DNA of 64,000 bases from Xanthomonas hortorum. Its GTDB lineage: Bacteria; Pseudomonadota; Gammaproteobacteria; Xanthomonadales; Xanthomonadaceae. Both the position numbers and the translations under genes were made by a program. Where the stretch lies: assembly GCF_024339125.1 (NCBI RefSeq), contig NZ_CP101417.1:3855001-3919000 (forward strand), read 5' to 3'. Position 1 is the first letter of the stretch. Each line of letters starts with the position of its first letter. The notes beneath the pieces are model-generated. The model did no database searches, was not told the DNA's origin, and saw nothing but the letters and a program-made list of their open reading frames with translations. Below, piece after piece: positions 55,038-64,000 of this stretch.

Positions 55038-55064
55038 TCAACTAATCGCCAAAACGGCCGTTAT
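55038..55064 (+). promoter_or_regulatory. FliA (sigma28) promoter of the PAS-GGDEF-EAL gene
   Basis: TCAA-N15-GCCGTTAT; the -10 is identical to those of fliC and flgM and the spacer is exact, with one mismatch in the -35. It lies about 47 bases upstream of the GTG start. Confidence 0.6.
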
Positions 55065-55110
55065 CCATTGCGACTCCGAGGCAGGGGTCGATTCTTCGGA
55101 GTGTTCCAGA

Positions 55111-57897
55111 GTGGACTCAGGCGTCATTGCAAGCATGCTGCAGCACCCGTTGACCTCAGCGGTGGTGTTGTTGGATGCGCATGGTCAGCCTCTGGCGGCC
55201 AACCGCGTTGCGCAGTCGCTTGGATTGCCGGCAACCCTGGGTGCCTATGCCGAAGTTCTGGAAAGCAGCCGAGCCCAGGTGGCCGATAACGGCGGCATGG
55301 CGGCCTGCGTGCTGCCGGGCACCGGCGGCGGGCGTCTGGAAGGTTGGTTGCGCGCAGTCTGCGACGAACACGGCCAGGTGATGGCCTTCACGCTGAGCAT
55401 TCCCGAGCCGGTGGGCGCCGATGGCACCAGCCGTTGGGAAATGGGCCTGGACAGCGCCGATCACGGTTTGTGGGATTGGGATATTCCTGCCGACGTGGTG
55501 TACCGCTCGGAGCGCTGGACCCGCATGCTCGGTTACTTGGAGCAGCCGCTGCCGAACAATCTCACCGCCTTGTCCGGATTGATTCATCCCGACGACCATG
55601 CGCTGGTCAGTGCCGCCGTACAGGCGCACCTGGATGGACGCACCGATACCTATGTGGCCGAATTCCGCTTGCGTCAGAGCGACGGGCAGTGGCGCTGGAT
55701 CCTCGATCGCGGCCGCGTGGTCTCGCGGACCGCCGACGGCCGCCCACTGCGCATGGTCGGCACGCATACCGACGTGCATCACCACAAATTGCTCGAGCAG
55801 CAGCTGCGCGAGCAGCAGGCCCAGCTCGAAGATGCCCAGCGTATCGCCAGCATGGGCAGCTGGAGCTTGGACACGCTCAAAGACGCGTTGTGGGTCTCGC
55901 CCGATTTCCTGCAGCAGCTCGGCATGACCCAGGTACGGCTGCAGAGCATTCGCGACATCCTGCGTCTGCTCGGCCGGCCCTCGATTGCGCAGCTGCGCAG
56001 CGCCTGGCGCAAGATCAAGCACGAAGGCATGCCGATGCATTTCGAGCTGGAAATCAATGGCCTTGCCGGCATCAATCCGCATCATCTGCGGGTGTGGGCA
56101 CAGCCGGTCTTCGATGGCGACGGCACCATGGTGCGCCTGCTCGGCCAGCTGCAGAACGTCACCGAGCAACGCCAGACCGACGCGTTGATCCGCTGGCGCA
56201 CCGAGTTGCTCAACCGCGTCTCCGCGCTGGGCAAGATCGGCGGCTGCGAGATCGAGGTCGAGACCCGGCGCATGCAGTGGACCGAGGAGTGCTATCGCAT
56301 TCACGGTCTGCGTAAAGAGAACATCACCCTGGAGCAGGCGCTGTCGCTATACACCCAGGATTCGCGCGACGCCTTCGAAGCGGCGCTGTTGCGGATTTCC
56401 GATGGCGGCCTGCCCGAGCAGCTGGAGCTGTGTTTCTATCGCAATTCCGGCCAGCGTGTGTGGGTGCAGGTACTGATCGAACTGGACCGCCGCGAAGGCC
56501 TGCCGCCGCGTTTTGTCGCCCTGTTCCGCGATGTCACCCGCGAACGCGAAGCCAACGAGCGCATCGAGCTGCTGGCGCACTACGACCGTCTGACCGGCTT
56601 GCCGAACCGCTTTCTGCTGCGCGAGCAGGCAGAGAGCGCGATTCGCGAAGCGCATGAGCGCGGCCAGGTGCTGGCGATGCTGCTGATCGATCTGGATGGC
56701 TTCAAGAGCATCAACGACTCGTTCGGCCATGCCACCGGCGACAATTTGCTCAAGCTTGCGTCTTCTCGCCTGCATCAGCATTTGCGCAACAGCGATCTGT
56801 TCGGTCGCTTCAGCGACGACGAATTCATCGTGCTGCTGCGCGATCTGGGCGAGCCGGAAGATGCCGGCCACGTGGCGCGCAAGTTGATCAGCGCGCTGGG
56901 CGAGCCGCTGCGCAAGGACCACGTTACCCTCAAGCTCGGTGCCAGCATCGGGATTGCGCTGCAGGGCGATGGCCTGTCGGATTTCGATAGCCTGCTGCGC
57001 GCCGCCGATGCGGCGATGTACGCGGCCAAGGAATCCGGCCGCAACACATTCCATTACTACAGCCAGGACGTGCTGCTGCGTGCGCAGCGCCGCCTGGAGC
57101 TGGAACACGCGCTGCAGGGCGCGCTCGAGCGCGAAGAATTCACGCTGGTCTACCAGCCGCTGGTCAACACGGTCGGCGATACCTCGCCGGCGATCGAAGC
57201 GCTGATGCGCTGGAATCGTCCAGGTCATGGTCCCTGCAGCCCGGTCGAGTTCATTCCGATCGCCGAGGAATGCGGCGAAATCGTGCGCCTTGGCGAATGG
57301 GTCATCGGTGAAGCCTGCCGCCAGGCGGTGGTCTGGGACCGCGCTGGACTTAATTTCAGCCGCATCGCGGTCAATGTGTCTGCGGTGCAGCTGCGCGAGC
57401 GCGGCTTTGCCGAGCGGGTGCTGGAAATCTGCCGCGACAACGGTTGGCCGCCGTCGCGGCTTGAGCTGGAACTGACCGAGTCCGCATTGATCCGCGATTC
57501 GGATTCGCTGCGCCGCTGCTTCGAGCTGTTCGAACAGAACGGCGTGCTGCTGGCGGTGGACGACTTCGGTACCGGCTTCTCGAATCTGCACTATCTCAAC
57601 CGTTTCCCGGTGCAGCGCCTGAAGATCGACCGCAGCTTCGTGCAAGGCATGCTCGACGACGCCAACACCGCCGAAGTCACCCAGGCCATCGTGCATCTGG
57701 GCCATGCGCTGGGCATGCAGGTGGTCGCCGAAGGTGTTGAAACGGTGCAGGAAGACGCACTGCTGCGCCTGCAGGGCTGCGACGAGATCCAGGGTTACTT
57801 CTACTCACGCCCATTGTCGCCACGCGACATGGCGCAGTGGCTGCGCGAAGCCGAAGCCGGCATGCGCCTTGGCGCTCGTCTGGTCGTTGCCAACTGA
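55111..57897 (+). CDS. PAS-GGDEF-EAL c-di-GMP signalling protein
   Basis: The 928-residue product has several N-terminal PAS-type sensory domains (about 1-475, with WDWDIPADVVYRSERWTRML and FRLRQSDGQWRWILDRGRVV), a GGDEF-like domain (about 480-650; LLIDLDGFKSINDSFGHATG) whose signature is SDDEF instead of GGDEF, and an EAL domain (660-915) with AIEALMRWNRPG, DDFGTGFSNLHYLNRFPVQR and VVAEGVETVQEDALLRLQGC. The intact EAL motifs favour phosphodiesterase activity. It has no transmembrane segment. It starts with GTG after GGAG. A FliA-type promoter suggests it is made once the hook is complete. Confidence 0.85.
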   Translation: MDSGVIASMLQHPLTSAVVLLDAHGQPLAANRVAQSLGLPATLGAYAEVLESSRAQVADNGGMAACVLPGTGGGRLEGWLRAVCDEHGQVMAFTLSIPEPVGADGTSRWEMGLDSADHGLWDWDIPADVVYRSERWTRMLGYLEQPLPNNLTALSGLIHPDDHALVSAAVQAHLDGRTDTYVAEFRLRQSDGQWRWILDRGRVVSRTADGRPLRMVGTHTDVHHHKLLEQQLREQQAQLEDAQRIASMGSWSLDTLKDALWVSPDFLQQLGMTQVRLQSIRDILRLLGRPSIAQLRSAWRKIKHEGMPMHFELEINGLAGINPHHLRVWAQPVFDGDGTMVRLLGQLQNVTEQRQTDALIRWRTELLNRVSALGKIGGCEIEVETRRMQWTEECYRIHGLRKENITLEQALSLYTQDSRDAFEAALLRISDGGLPEQLELCFYRNSGQRVWVQVLIELDRREGLPPRFVALFRDVTREREANERIELLAHYDRLTGLPNRFLLREQAESAIREAHERGQVLAMLLIDLDGFKSINDSFGHATGDNLLKLASSRLHQHLRNSDLFGRFSDDEFIVLLRDLGEPEDAGHVARKLISALGEPLRKDHVTLKLGASIGIALQGDGLSDFDSLLRAADAAMYAAKESGRNTFHYYSQDVLLRAQRRLELEHALQGALEREEFTLVYQPLVNTVGDTSPAIEALMRWNRPGHGPCSPVEFIPIAEECGEIVRLGEWVIGEACRQAVVWDRAGLNFSRIAVNVSAVQLRERGFAERVLEICRDNGWPPSRLELELTESALIRDSDSLRRCFELFEQNGVLLAVDDFGTGFSNLHYLNRFPVQRLKIDRSFVQGMLDDANTAEVTQAIVHLGHALGMQVVAEGVETVQEDALLRLQGCDEIQGYFYSRPLSPRDMAQWLREAEAGMRLGARLVVAN

Positions 57898-58200
57898 CGC
57901 AGTGTGTTGCATCGCCTGCATTTAGAGCGGCTAATTAAGACTACTGCGGAGCCGCAAGCTGTGCGGCCGGTGCTTGGAGTCGGCAGCTACCACTCATGCA
58001 TTCCGGTTCGCCTGCGCCTTCCACGCCTATCCTGATGACTGCTCGCTACGTTTTCGTGAGCCGCTGCTGGTCAGTCCAGGGTGCGATGTCCTCACCAGCG
58101 CAAAGCAGCAAATCAACGGTCTACAAGTGAGCTATCGAGCTATCGAGCTATCGAGTCATAGCGTAGTTTGGCCAAGGTCAAAAGTTGAGTCAGTCGAGGG

Positions 58201-58306
58201 CGCGATGCCCTCACCGCTCGCGGGACACGCCGCAAGTACGTCCATGTAGGCTCGGTGGCGGCATCCATGCCGCCACACGGTCCCGCAATCGGTGAGGACA
58301 CCGCAC
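58201..58306. repeat. Intergenic palindromic element, type II, copy C1
   Basis: Arms GCCCTCACCGCTCGCGGGAC and GTCCCGCAATCGGTGAGGAC (imperfect) enclose GTGGCGGCAT/ATGCCGCCAC. Nearly identical to the copy at 42356. It is in the 1149-base gap between the GGDEF-EAL gene and the small gene at 59047. Confidence 0.83.
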
Positions 58307-58440
58307 CAGGACGTTTGTAGGTTGTTTCGTTGAAAGTCTGCCTGATGCTTGACTTGCTTGGGATGCTGATCAGACGAGCCGTTATCCGAACATTGCACGT
58401 CGTGCATTGCTTGCAACCATGCACACCGACCATCTCTACT

Positions 58441-58549
58441 GGTCCTTGCCCGCCCACCGTCGCGGGACCTTACGCGGCATGGATGCCGCGTAAGAGCCTA
58501 CATGGACGTACTTGCGGCGTGTCCTGCGATGGTGGGCGGGCAAGGGCCC
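58441..58549. repeat. Intergenic palindromic element, type I, copy C2
   Basis: Arms GGTCCTTGCCCGCCCACCGT and ATGGTGGGCGGGCAAGGGCC enclose CTTACGCGGCAT/ATGCCGCGTAAG. It follows C1 after a spacer ending GCACACCGACCATCTCTACT as in copy B. From 58570 to 59046 I see a partial repeat of CAAGCCGCAGATCAGCCGC near 58685 and no gene I can support. Confidence 0.85.
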
Positions 58550-59046
58550 TGCAGCCAAACCGCAGATCATCCGCTCTACGACCGATCTATCCGCAGTCTC
58601 CAACGACGTGAAGACAACCGAGATGTCGAGTCATAGCAAGCAGCGCTTAGATGCAAACAAACGCTTGGTCAATCGAGGGCCTGCAACCAAGCCGCAGATC
58701 AGCCGCTCTGCAACAACACATTGCGAGTGTCTAATACCCCAAGAAAGCCGAGATCTCACGGCTTTTTTATCGCTAGCAAGCACCCATCTCGCAAGCGCAC
58801 TCACGCGCAAGAGGTGTCGTGCCACATCGTTCCCATGACATCGCATCGATCGAAGCGTCAAGTTGTGTTGTGTCGCAGAAGTCGCAGAGCAGGCGGGCAG
58901 GGGAGACGTCACCCTGATGCTGCAATCGAAAGATGCTGCGTGGTTCAGAGCCAGGCTTGTCGGCACTGCCTAACCCATCATCGATAACTCAGGCAGTCAC
59001 GACAACCAGCGGGGCGCCTGCCGAGGCACGCCCCGCCGTTTCGACA

Positions 59047-59331
59047 TCAGCGTCCGGACACGCTGACCGCAGCACCGTCCAGGCCCAGATCCCACGCTAC
59101 CGTTGCGAACAGCAATTCTTCTTCGCTGCTGCTACGGCGCGGATGGATCAATGCCTGCACCTCCGCACGTGCCGCGCATTCCAGCCGTTCCAACGCAGCC
59201 GGCATGCGCACGCGTCGCGGCGTGGGCCGGGCAGCATCGCTCTGCGCGATGCGCTCGGCCTGTGCGGCCGCAACGACGGCTGATTCCAGCACGGCGGTGG
59301 GTCTATCGACGGTCGGGGGGAGAAGCGTCAT
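59047..59331 (-). CDS. Small hypothetical protein downstream of the MCP-like gene
   Basis: I do not recognise this 94-residue product. It is Ala/Arg/Glu-rich with a predicted helical centre (AALERLECAARAEVQALIHP) followed by the polar stretch RRSSSEEELLFATVAWDLG. It has no signal peptide or membrane segment. It lies 84 bases after the MCP-like gene on the same strand, with a hairpin between them. The start is ATG with a poor ribosome binding site (GGTGTT). It could be a real small gene cotranscribed with the MCP-like gene or a chance frame in GC-rich DNA. Confidence 0.45.
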   Translation of the reverse strand: MTLLPPTVDRPTAVLESAVVAAAQAERIAQSDAARPTPRRVRMPAALERLECAARAEVQALIHPRRSSSEEELLFATVAWDLGLDGAAVSVSGR

Positions 59332-59363
59332 GAGCGGAACACCAGGTCGTTGCGGAACGACAA

Positions 59364-59384
59364 ATCCCCGGGGAGGCCGGGGAA
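59364..59384 (-). terminator. Possible terminator after the MCP-like gene
   Basis: Minus strand ATTCCCCGGCCTCCCCGGGG folds into a short GC stem followed by ATTTG. The T run is short, so it may be a partial terminator. Confidence 0.4.
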
Positions 59385-59415
59385 TGTCGGGGTCAGATGG
59401 TGCGTGGCATCGGTC

Positions 59416-60606
59416 TTAGAACAACTCGACCGTGCCGGCACCCATGCCTTGCTGCGCCACCGGCTTGTGCGGCGGGCGCTCCCATTCCACGCGCATATCG
59501 CGCAGGCGGGTGGACACCTTCTGCAGCGCGGCGACCAGATCGCTGTCGTACACGCCGCCATTGCGATGCAGCAGTTCCTGCAGCGCCACCGCTTCACGGT
59601 TGATCGCGGTGAGGCGATCGAGGTGCGTGTGGATGCCGCTCAGCGTCTGCGTGGCGATGTCCTCGAACTGCAGGGCACGCACCGCTTCGGCCACGCTACC
59701 GTCGATGGAGCGAGCGCACTCGGAAATTTCGCGCATGCCATCGCCCAACGAGGCGTTGATCTGAGCGACATTCTCCAGCATCGCCGCCGATTCATGGCGG
59801 GCTTCGCGGGAACGGTCCATGTGGCGCGAGGCCAGCTGCGAGACCGTTTCACGCACCTTGGAGATCGATTCCTTGGAGCTGTGCGCCAGCTTGCGGATCT
59901 GTTCGTTGAAGGTGGTGGAACGCTCTGACAGGTTGCGCACCTCGTCGGCGACCACTGCGAAGCCGCGACCGGCTTCACCGGCACGTGCTGCTTCGATGGC
60001 GGCGTTCAAGGCCAGCAGGTTGGTCTGGTCGGCGATCGACTTGACGTCTTCCAGCAGCGCGAAGATGCCATCCAGGTGCTGCGCCATCTCATCGATGTGA
60101 TGCACCGTGTTGGTACTTTGGCCGCTCACCTGCTCCAGCGCTTCCACCAATTGCTCCATGCGGGAGCTGGCGTGCTGGGCGAAGCGGGCGACGTCGACGC
60201 CAGCGCTGCCATCGTCACCGGCACGGTCGACGATGCGGGCCAGTGCCTGGCTTTGCTGACGCGACTTGCGGTTCATCGCTTCGAAGCTGCCACCCAGACC
60301 GGACACGGCCTGGCGGATCAGTTCGCGGGCACGCTCGACTTCCGAGCGCGAACCGTCGACTTCGTTGCTGACGAACGTACGCAGTTCGTTGAGCAGTTGG
60401 TCCTGCTCGCGCAGGATGCGGGTCTGGTCCGGATTACGCCGGAACTGGGAATACGTCACCCAGGCAGCGAAAACCAACCAACTAAGGGTCATGGTCGCCA
60501 GGATCGCCCAGCGCACCGAAGCGGGCCAGTCGAATCCGACAGCGAAGGGAAACAGCAAGGTCAGAGCCAAAGGGGCGGCTAGACGGATCAGTGGACGTGA
60601 ATACAT
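59416..60606 (-). CDS. Methyl-accepting chemotaxis-like signalling protein without periplasmic sensor
   Basis: The 396-residue product starts with two close transmembrane helices ([19 protein letters not shown] and [18 protein letters not shown], about residues 7-50) separated only by a few residues, then a coiled coil and the MCP signalling tip ([40 protein letters not shown]). No HAMP domain or large periplasmic domain is visible, so it probably senses the membrane or a cytoplasmic cue. The ATG at 60606 (MYSRPLIR) is chosen because a FliA promoter lies 29 bases upstream, inside a longer frame. Confidence 0.88.
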   Translation of the reverse strand: MYSRPLIRLAAPLALTLLFPFAVGFDWPASVRWAILATMTLSWLVFAAWVTYSQFRRNPDQTRILREQDQLLNELRTFVSNEVDGSRSEVERARELIRQAVSGLGGSFEAMNRKSRQQSQALARIVDRAGDDGSAGVDVARFAQHASSRMEQLVEALEQVSGQSTNTVHHIDEMAQHLDGIFALLEDVKSIADQTNLLALNAAIEAARAGEAGRGFAVVADEVRNLSERSTTFNEQIRKLAHSSKESISKVRETVSQLASRHMDRSREARHESAAMLENVAQINASLGDGMREISECARSIDGSVAEAVRALQFEDIATQTLSGIHTHLDRLTAINREAVALQELLHRNGGVYDSDLVAALQKVSTRLRDMRVEWERPPHKPVAQQGMGAGTVELF

Positions 60607-60634
60607 GGGCGTTCTCGGCAGAGTCACGGTTGCT

Positions 60635-60661
60635 GTATCGGCCGTACCCCCTTTGTCTTTA
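60635..60661 (-). promoter_or_regulatory. FliA (sigma28) promoter of the MCP-like gene
   Basis: Minus-strand TAAA-N15-GCCGATAC, perfect -35 and spacer and seven of eight in the -10. It lies 29 bases upstream of the ATG. Confidence 0.82.
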
Positions 60662-60754
60662 GCGACGATCGCCACATCGTCTCGCCCATTCAACCGCTGT
60701 TGACGCGCGCCAGCGGCCGCTAGCGCGTGTGGCAAAGCATGTTTGTCGCGGAGT

Positions 60755-61369
60755 TCAACGCAGCGCGCGGTCCACCGCTTCGAGCATTGCGCGCTTGGCA
60801 AACAGAAAATCCCACAGGCTGCCACCCATCTGGCGCCACAACACCGCCGAGCGGACCGCTGCCAGCAGCAACGCACGGATTTCCGCCACCACGCCGGCCT
60901 GGCCCAGATAATGCGGGTTGCCTTGCACCATCACCTTGGGGCGCAAGTGGCTGATGGTCTGCGCATACAGCGCGCCCAGCGCGCTCAGCACGTCGGGGTG
61001 GCCACTGTCGCCCAGCGTCTGTGCCTGACGTGCGGCCGCCTCGATGCCGTTGGACACGGTGGTGACGGTGGCGGTGTCGCGCACGAAGCGGCGCTCCAGC
61101 TGCAGCACCGCCAGTGCCAGGCGCGGCAACACCTCGTCCTGGCCCTGATTGCGGAAGTAGTTATGCAGCAGCCGCAGACCTGGCGCCAGATCGGTTGGCG
61201 AGCCGTACACGGCCTCCGGCGACGACGCATCCACCCGGAACACGCTGTCCATGGCGGTGCGCACCGTCGCAGCCTCCGAATGCCCGGTTTCGGCGATCCG
61301 CCGCACCTGCTGCAAGGCCTGGGCGACGCCGGCCAGCGCCAGCACACGGTGATCCATGGAAGAACTCAT
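60755..61369 (-). CDS. hflD: High-frequency lysogenization protein HflD homologue
   Basis: HflD is a membrane-associated protein known in E. coli for binding phage lambda CII, and its gene is normally next to mnmA. The 204-residue product has the family features [40 protein letters not shown] and [20 protein letters not shown]. The ATG at 61369 overlaps the mnmA stop (ATGA). Cellular function outside phage biology is unclear. Confidence 0.92.
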   Translation of the reverse strand: MSSSMDHRVLALAGVAQALQQVRRIAETGHSEAATVRTAMDSVFRVDASSPEAVYGSPTDLAPGLRLLHNYFRNQGQDEVLPRLALAVLQLERRFVRDTATVTTVSNGIEAAARQAQTLGDSGHPDVLSALGALYAQTISHLRPKVMVQGNPHYLGQAGVVAEIRALLLAAVRSAVLWRQMGGSLWDFLFAKRAMLEAVDRALR

Positions 61370-62505
61370 CAAGCCACTACCTCAGGTAAAAAAGAAGATC
61401 CCGCCAATTGGCGTTCCATCGGTGCATCGGTGGCCGCAATGACTGCGCCCCCCAGGCATTCTTCGCCGTCGTACAGCACCAGCGATTGCCCTGGCGTCAC
61501 CGCACGCTGCGGCCGCTCGAAACGCACCTGCACGCTGCCATCGTCCTGCACCTCCACCGTGCACGGCTCATCGGGCTGCCGGTAGCGCGTCTGTGCGGTG
61601 CAACTGAAGCTGCGCGCCGGCGGCGCCCCGGTGACCCAATGGGCCTGCTCGGACTGCAGCCAGTGCGATTGCAGCAGCGGGCTGTCGCGGTCCTGATCGA
61701 CGTACAGCACGTTGCTCGCCACATCCTTGCCCACCACATACCACGGCGCCGCAGCACGCCCACGCACGCCGCCGATGTTCAGGCCTTCGCGCTGACCCAG
61801 GGTGAAATAGAACACCCCCGGATGTTCGGCGATGCGTTGCCCCTGCGGGTCGCGGATCTCGCCGGTGCGCGCAGGCAGATAACGGCCCAGAAACTCGCGA
61901 AAATCGCGCTCGCCGATGAAGCAGATGCCGGTGGAATCCTTCTTGGCATGCGTCGGCAGATTGGCGTCCTGGGCGATCCGGCGCAGCGTACTTTTTTCCA
62001 GATCGCCGATCGGGAACAACGTCGCCGCCAGCTGGGTCTGCCCCAGTTGGTGCAGAAAATAACTCTGGTCCTTGCCGCGGTCGGCACCACGCAACAGGCG
62101 CCAACGCCCGCCGCTGTGCGCAACCCGCGCGTAGTGACCGGTGGCGATGCGTTCGGCACCCAGCGCCTGGGCCGCATCCAGGAAATGCTTGAACTTCACT
62201 TCGCGGTTGCACAGCACGTCCGGGTTGGGCGTGCGTCCGGCTGCGTATTCGGCCAGAAAATGCTCGAACACACCGCCCCAGTACTCGCTGGAAAAATCGC
62301 GGAAGTGGAAGGGAATGCCGAGCACCCCGCACACCGCCACCGCATCGCGACGATCATCTTCGGCGCGGCAGTCGCCGCTGCCGTCGTCGGCCCAGTTCTG
62401 CATGAACAGCCCGGCGATGGACTCGCCTTGCTGGGCAAGCCGCCAGGCGGCCACCGACGAATCCACGCCGCCCGACACGCCAACGATGATGCGCGGCGTA
62501 CTCAT
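61369..62505 (-). CDS. mnmA: tRNA-specific 2-thiouridylase MnmA
   Basis: MnmA thiolates U34 of tRNA(Lys/Glu/Gln). The 378-residue product has the PP-loop [13 protein letters not shown] at about residues 10-22, the catalytic Cys in [15 protein letters not shown], the second Cys in [16 protein letters not shown] and the C-terminal barrel ([13 protein letters not shown]). The ATG at 62505 overlaps the Nudix stop (ATGA). The order Nudix-mnmA-hflD is common in gammaproteobacteria. Confidence 0.96.
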   Translation of the reverse strand: MSTPRIIVGVSGGVDSSVAAWRLAQQGESIAGLFMQNWADDGSGDCRAEDDRRDAVAVCGVLGIPFHFRDFSSEYWGGVFEHFLAEYAAGRTPNPDVLCNREVKFKHFLDAAQALGAERIATGHYARVAHSGGRWRLLRGADRGKDQSYFLHQLGQTQLAATLFPIGDLEKSTLRRIAQDANLPTHAKKDSTGICFIGERDFREFLGRYLPARTGEIRDPQGQRIAEHPGVFYFTLGQREGLNIGGVRGRAAAPWYVVGKDVASNVLYVDQDRDSPLLQSHWLQSEQAHWVTGAPPARSFSCTAQTRYRQPDEPCTVEVQDDGSVQVRFERPQRAVTPGQSLVLYDGEECLGGAVIAATDAPMERQLAGSSFLPEVVA

Positions 62506-62966
62506 GCGACGTGCTGCACCAACGCCAAAGGATAGCGCTGACCGGCCAGATAATCTTTCACCACTTCCCACACCAGCGGACTGCGTAGCCGGCCGGCCGC
62601 GCTGCGCAGTTCTTCCGGGGTCATCCACAGTGCGCGTACCACCCCGGTATCGAGGCTGCGCTCGGGGTGGTGGGTCAGCGCATCGGCGACGAAGGCAAAG
62701 CGCAGAAAACACTGGCCGCTTGGCGCAACCCACTGGTAGGTGCCGATGAACTGGGTCAGCTGCACATCCCAGCCGGTCTCTTCCAGGGTCTCGCGCACCG
62801 CTGCGTCCAGCAAACTTTCGTTCGGCTCCAGATGTCCGGCCGGCTGATTCAATAGCAGGCGGCCGCCGATGGTCTCCTCCACCTGCAAAAATCGCCCGTC
62901 GCGCACCACCACAGTGGCGACGGTGACATCCGGGTGCCAGCGTTCTACGGGCGTGTTCATCGACAT
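62502..62966 (-). CDS. Nudix hydrolase, NudJ-like
   Basis: The 154-residue product contains the Nudix box [24 protein letters not shown]-type segment (Gly at about residue 44, REtleEtG ending near 66) in an otherwise NudJ-like protein ([29 protein letters not shown]). NudJ hydrolyses thiamine pyrophosphate and nucleoside di/triphosphates in E. coli and is encoded next to mnmA there as well. The start is the ATG at 62966 or the ATG two codons later. Confidence 0.88.
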   Translation of the reverse strand: MSMNTPVERWHPDVTVATVVVRDGRFLQVEETIGGRLLLNQPAGHLEPNESLLDAAVRETLEETGWDVQLTQFIGTYQWVAPSGQCFLRFAFVADALTHHPERSLDTGVVRALWMTPEELRSAAGRLRSPLVWEVVKDYLAGQRYPLALVQHVA

Positions 62967-63210
62967 TGGCTCCGGCGGATGAAAAACCGGCGCGCAGCAT
63001 CCGCACTCGCCACGATCACAACCCGTCTCACAGCTCGGCTCGAACGATCAGGCGTACCAAGCCTCGGCGCGGATCGTTGCGCAGTGGAGGCGCACGACGG
63101 TGCCAGTGGCAGCGCGGTCACGGAATCGGTCATCAAGGGCCAGCCAGGGAATCGGAGACAAATTGTGCGGGCCGCGGCGCAAATCGTCCAATGCGCGCAA
63201 CGATGAACCG

Positions 63211-63216
63211 TATAAT
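63211..63216 (+). promoter_or_regulatory. Perfect -10 box directly before clpS
   Basis: TATAAT ends six bases before the clpS ATG. No Shine-Dalgarno sequence is visible and the -35 (CCAATG at 17-base spacing) is poor. If used, the transcript would start at or next to the ATG and be leaderless. Confidence 0.45.
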
Positions 63217-63222
63217 GGCCAC

Positions 63223-63543
63223 ATGCCTCGTAATACTACGCACGAACACGATCACGGCCTGATGGTCGAAGCCAGCAAGCCTGAAGTGGCGCCACCGCCG
63301 CGTTATCAGGTGCTTCTGCTGAACGATGACTACACCCCGATGGACTTCGTGGTGACCGTTCTGGAGCAGTTTTTCAACCTGAGCCTGGAGCAGGCGACCC
63401 AGGTCATGCTGCATGTCCATACCCGTGGGCGCGGTGTCTGCGGGGTCTACAGCCGCGAGGTCGCCGAGTCCAAAGTGGCGCAGGTCAACGAGTTTTCGCG
63501 GATGAATCAGCACCCGCTGCTGTGCACGATGGAGCAAACCTGA
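63223..63543 (+). CDS. clpS: ATP-dependent Clp protease adaptor ClpS
   Basis: ClpS delivers N-degron substrates to ClpAP. The 106-residue product has a flexible N-terminus and the ClpS core ([40 protein letters not shown]) with the substrate-pocket residues NDD and VMLHVH. Chosen ATG at 63223; a longer frame upstream crosses the probable promoter. It is divergent from the Nudix gene and is followed by clpA on the same strand. Confidence 0.96.
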   Translation: MPRNTTHEHDHGLMVEASKPEVAPPPRYQVLLLNDDYTPMDFVVTVLEQFFNLSLEQATQVMLHVHTRGRGVCGVYSREVAESKVAQVNEFSRMNQHPLLCTMEQT

Positions 63544-63685
63544 GTTCGGTCAGGGATCATTCCAGCAGTGCAACACTGTGGCTGCAATCACATGCTAACG
63601 CCGTCTGAACATACCTATCCGATAGGGTTGTGGTAAATCCCAACAAAAGCCGCATATTGTTGGCAACAGCCGTTCGGAGTTACCA

Positions 63686-64000
63686 ATGTTCAGCAAAGAC
63701 CTAGAGCAAACCATCGGCCAGTGCTACAAGCGAGCACGCGAGGCGCGTCATGAATTCATGACCGTCGAGCACCTGCTGCTCTCGCTGCTGGACAACCCTT
63801 CCGCCCAGGCCGTCCTCAAGGCCTGCGGTGCGGACCAGGTGCGTTTGCACAACGACCTGGAGCAGGCGATTGAGGCCTCGGTCTCGCGACTGGCCGAAGA
63901 CGATGGCCGCGACACCCAGCCCACCCTGGGCTTTCAGCGTGTGCTGCAGCGTGCGGTCTATCACGTGCAATCCTCGGGCAAGAAGGAAGTCACCGGCGCC
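63686..64000 (+). CDS. clpA: ATP-dependent Clp protease ATP-binding subunit ClpA, N-terminal part (runs off right edge)
   Basis: ClpA is the AAA+ unfoldase of ClpAP. Only 105 codons are in the window. They show the ClpA N-domain (MFSKDLEQTIGQCYKRAREA, RHEFMTVEHLLLSLLDNPSA, QRVLQRAVYHVQSSGKKEVT) that binds ClpS. GGAG precedes the ATG. The clpS-clpA order supports the call. Confidence 0.93.
   Translation, partial: MFSKDLEQTIGQCYKRAREARHEFMTVEHLLLSLLDNPSAQAVLKACGADQVRLHNDLEQAIEASVSRLAEDDGRDTQPTLGFQRVLQRAVYHVQSSGKKEVTGA

Noticed and set aside
58631-58966. 111-codon minus-strand open frame after the third palindromic cluster
   Set aside because: No ribosome binding site, no motif, partly overlapping repeat sequence; nothing supports it as a gene.

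Overview
The window is chromosomal DNA of a Xanthomonas-type gammaproteobacterium. The evidence is a high-GC background with nearly every gene in the flagellar/chemotaxis order known from xanthomonads, the rpoN2-vemR-fleQ trio, a 399-residue FliC, a GGDEF-EAL-REC regulator flanked by two sensor kinases (the RavA/RavR/RavS arrangement), and IS5-group insertion sequences with YTAR target duplications. I cannot name the species from sequence alone.

Layout. 1-9.6 kb: two late-basal-body operons on the minus strand, fliLMNOP (running off the left edge) and fliEFGHIJK, each with a well-formed sigma54 promoter. 9.6-10.5 kb: intergenic palindromic elements. 10.5-14.1 kb: a very large multi-domain glycosyltransferase. 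14.4-16 kb: an AT-rich plus-strand island with an FkbM-type methyltransferase. 16.0-17.2 kb: IS copy 1. 17.2-25.1 kb: a tightly overlapping nine-gene minus-strand operon that looks like a sugar-nucleotide/acyl-decoration pathway (VioA-type aminotransferase, acyl carrier protein, KAS III, two SDR reductases, two PglD/NeuD-like acyltransferases, a Rieske oxygenase, an FkbM methyltransferase), driven by a sigma54 promoter. 25.2-28.5 kb: fleQ, vemR, rpoN2. 28.7-33.6 kb: a LuxR-type response regulator, an atypical PilZ protein, fliT, fliS, fliD, fliC. 33.8-35.0 kb: IS copy 2, inverted relative to copy 1. 35.1-46.6 kb: flgL-K-J-I-H-G and flgF-E-D-C-B. 46.9-49.6 kb: cheV, and divergent flgA-flgM-flgN. 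49.7-57.9 kb: ravA, ravR, ravS and a PAS-GGDEF-EAL protein (c-di-GMP signalling). 58-59 kb: a further palindromic cluster. 59-64 kb: an MCP-like signalling protein, then housekeeping genes hflD, mnmA, a Nudix hydrolase, clpS and the start of clpA.

How it works together. FleQ and RpoN2, both encoded here, would drive the sigma54 promoters that I can read upstream of fliE, fliL, fliD, flgB, flgG, flgA and the glycan operon. FliA (encoded outside) would drive TAAA-N15-GCCGWTAN promoters upstream of fliC, fliD, flgM, the MCP-like gene and the PAS-GGDEF-EAL gene. The glycan operon is therefore wired into the flagellar cascade, which together with its position next to fliC/fliD argues that its product decorates flagellin. 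By analogy with Pseudomonas syringae, whose flagellin carries a modified viosamine with a 3-hydroxybutanamido group and an O-methyl, the operon probably makes an acylated, methylated viosamine. The Rieske oxygenase is an additional step I do not know from that pathway.

Non-coding structure is rich: three copies of a ~300-400 bp composite palindromic element, a 98-99 bp tandem array abutting flgF that repeats the gene's last bases, three GGGAATC-type inverted repeats, and a six-fold heptamer repeat just upstream of the flgA promoter.
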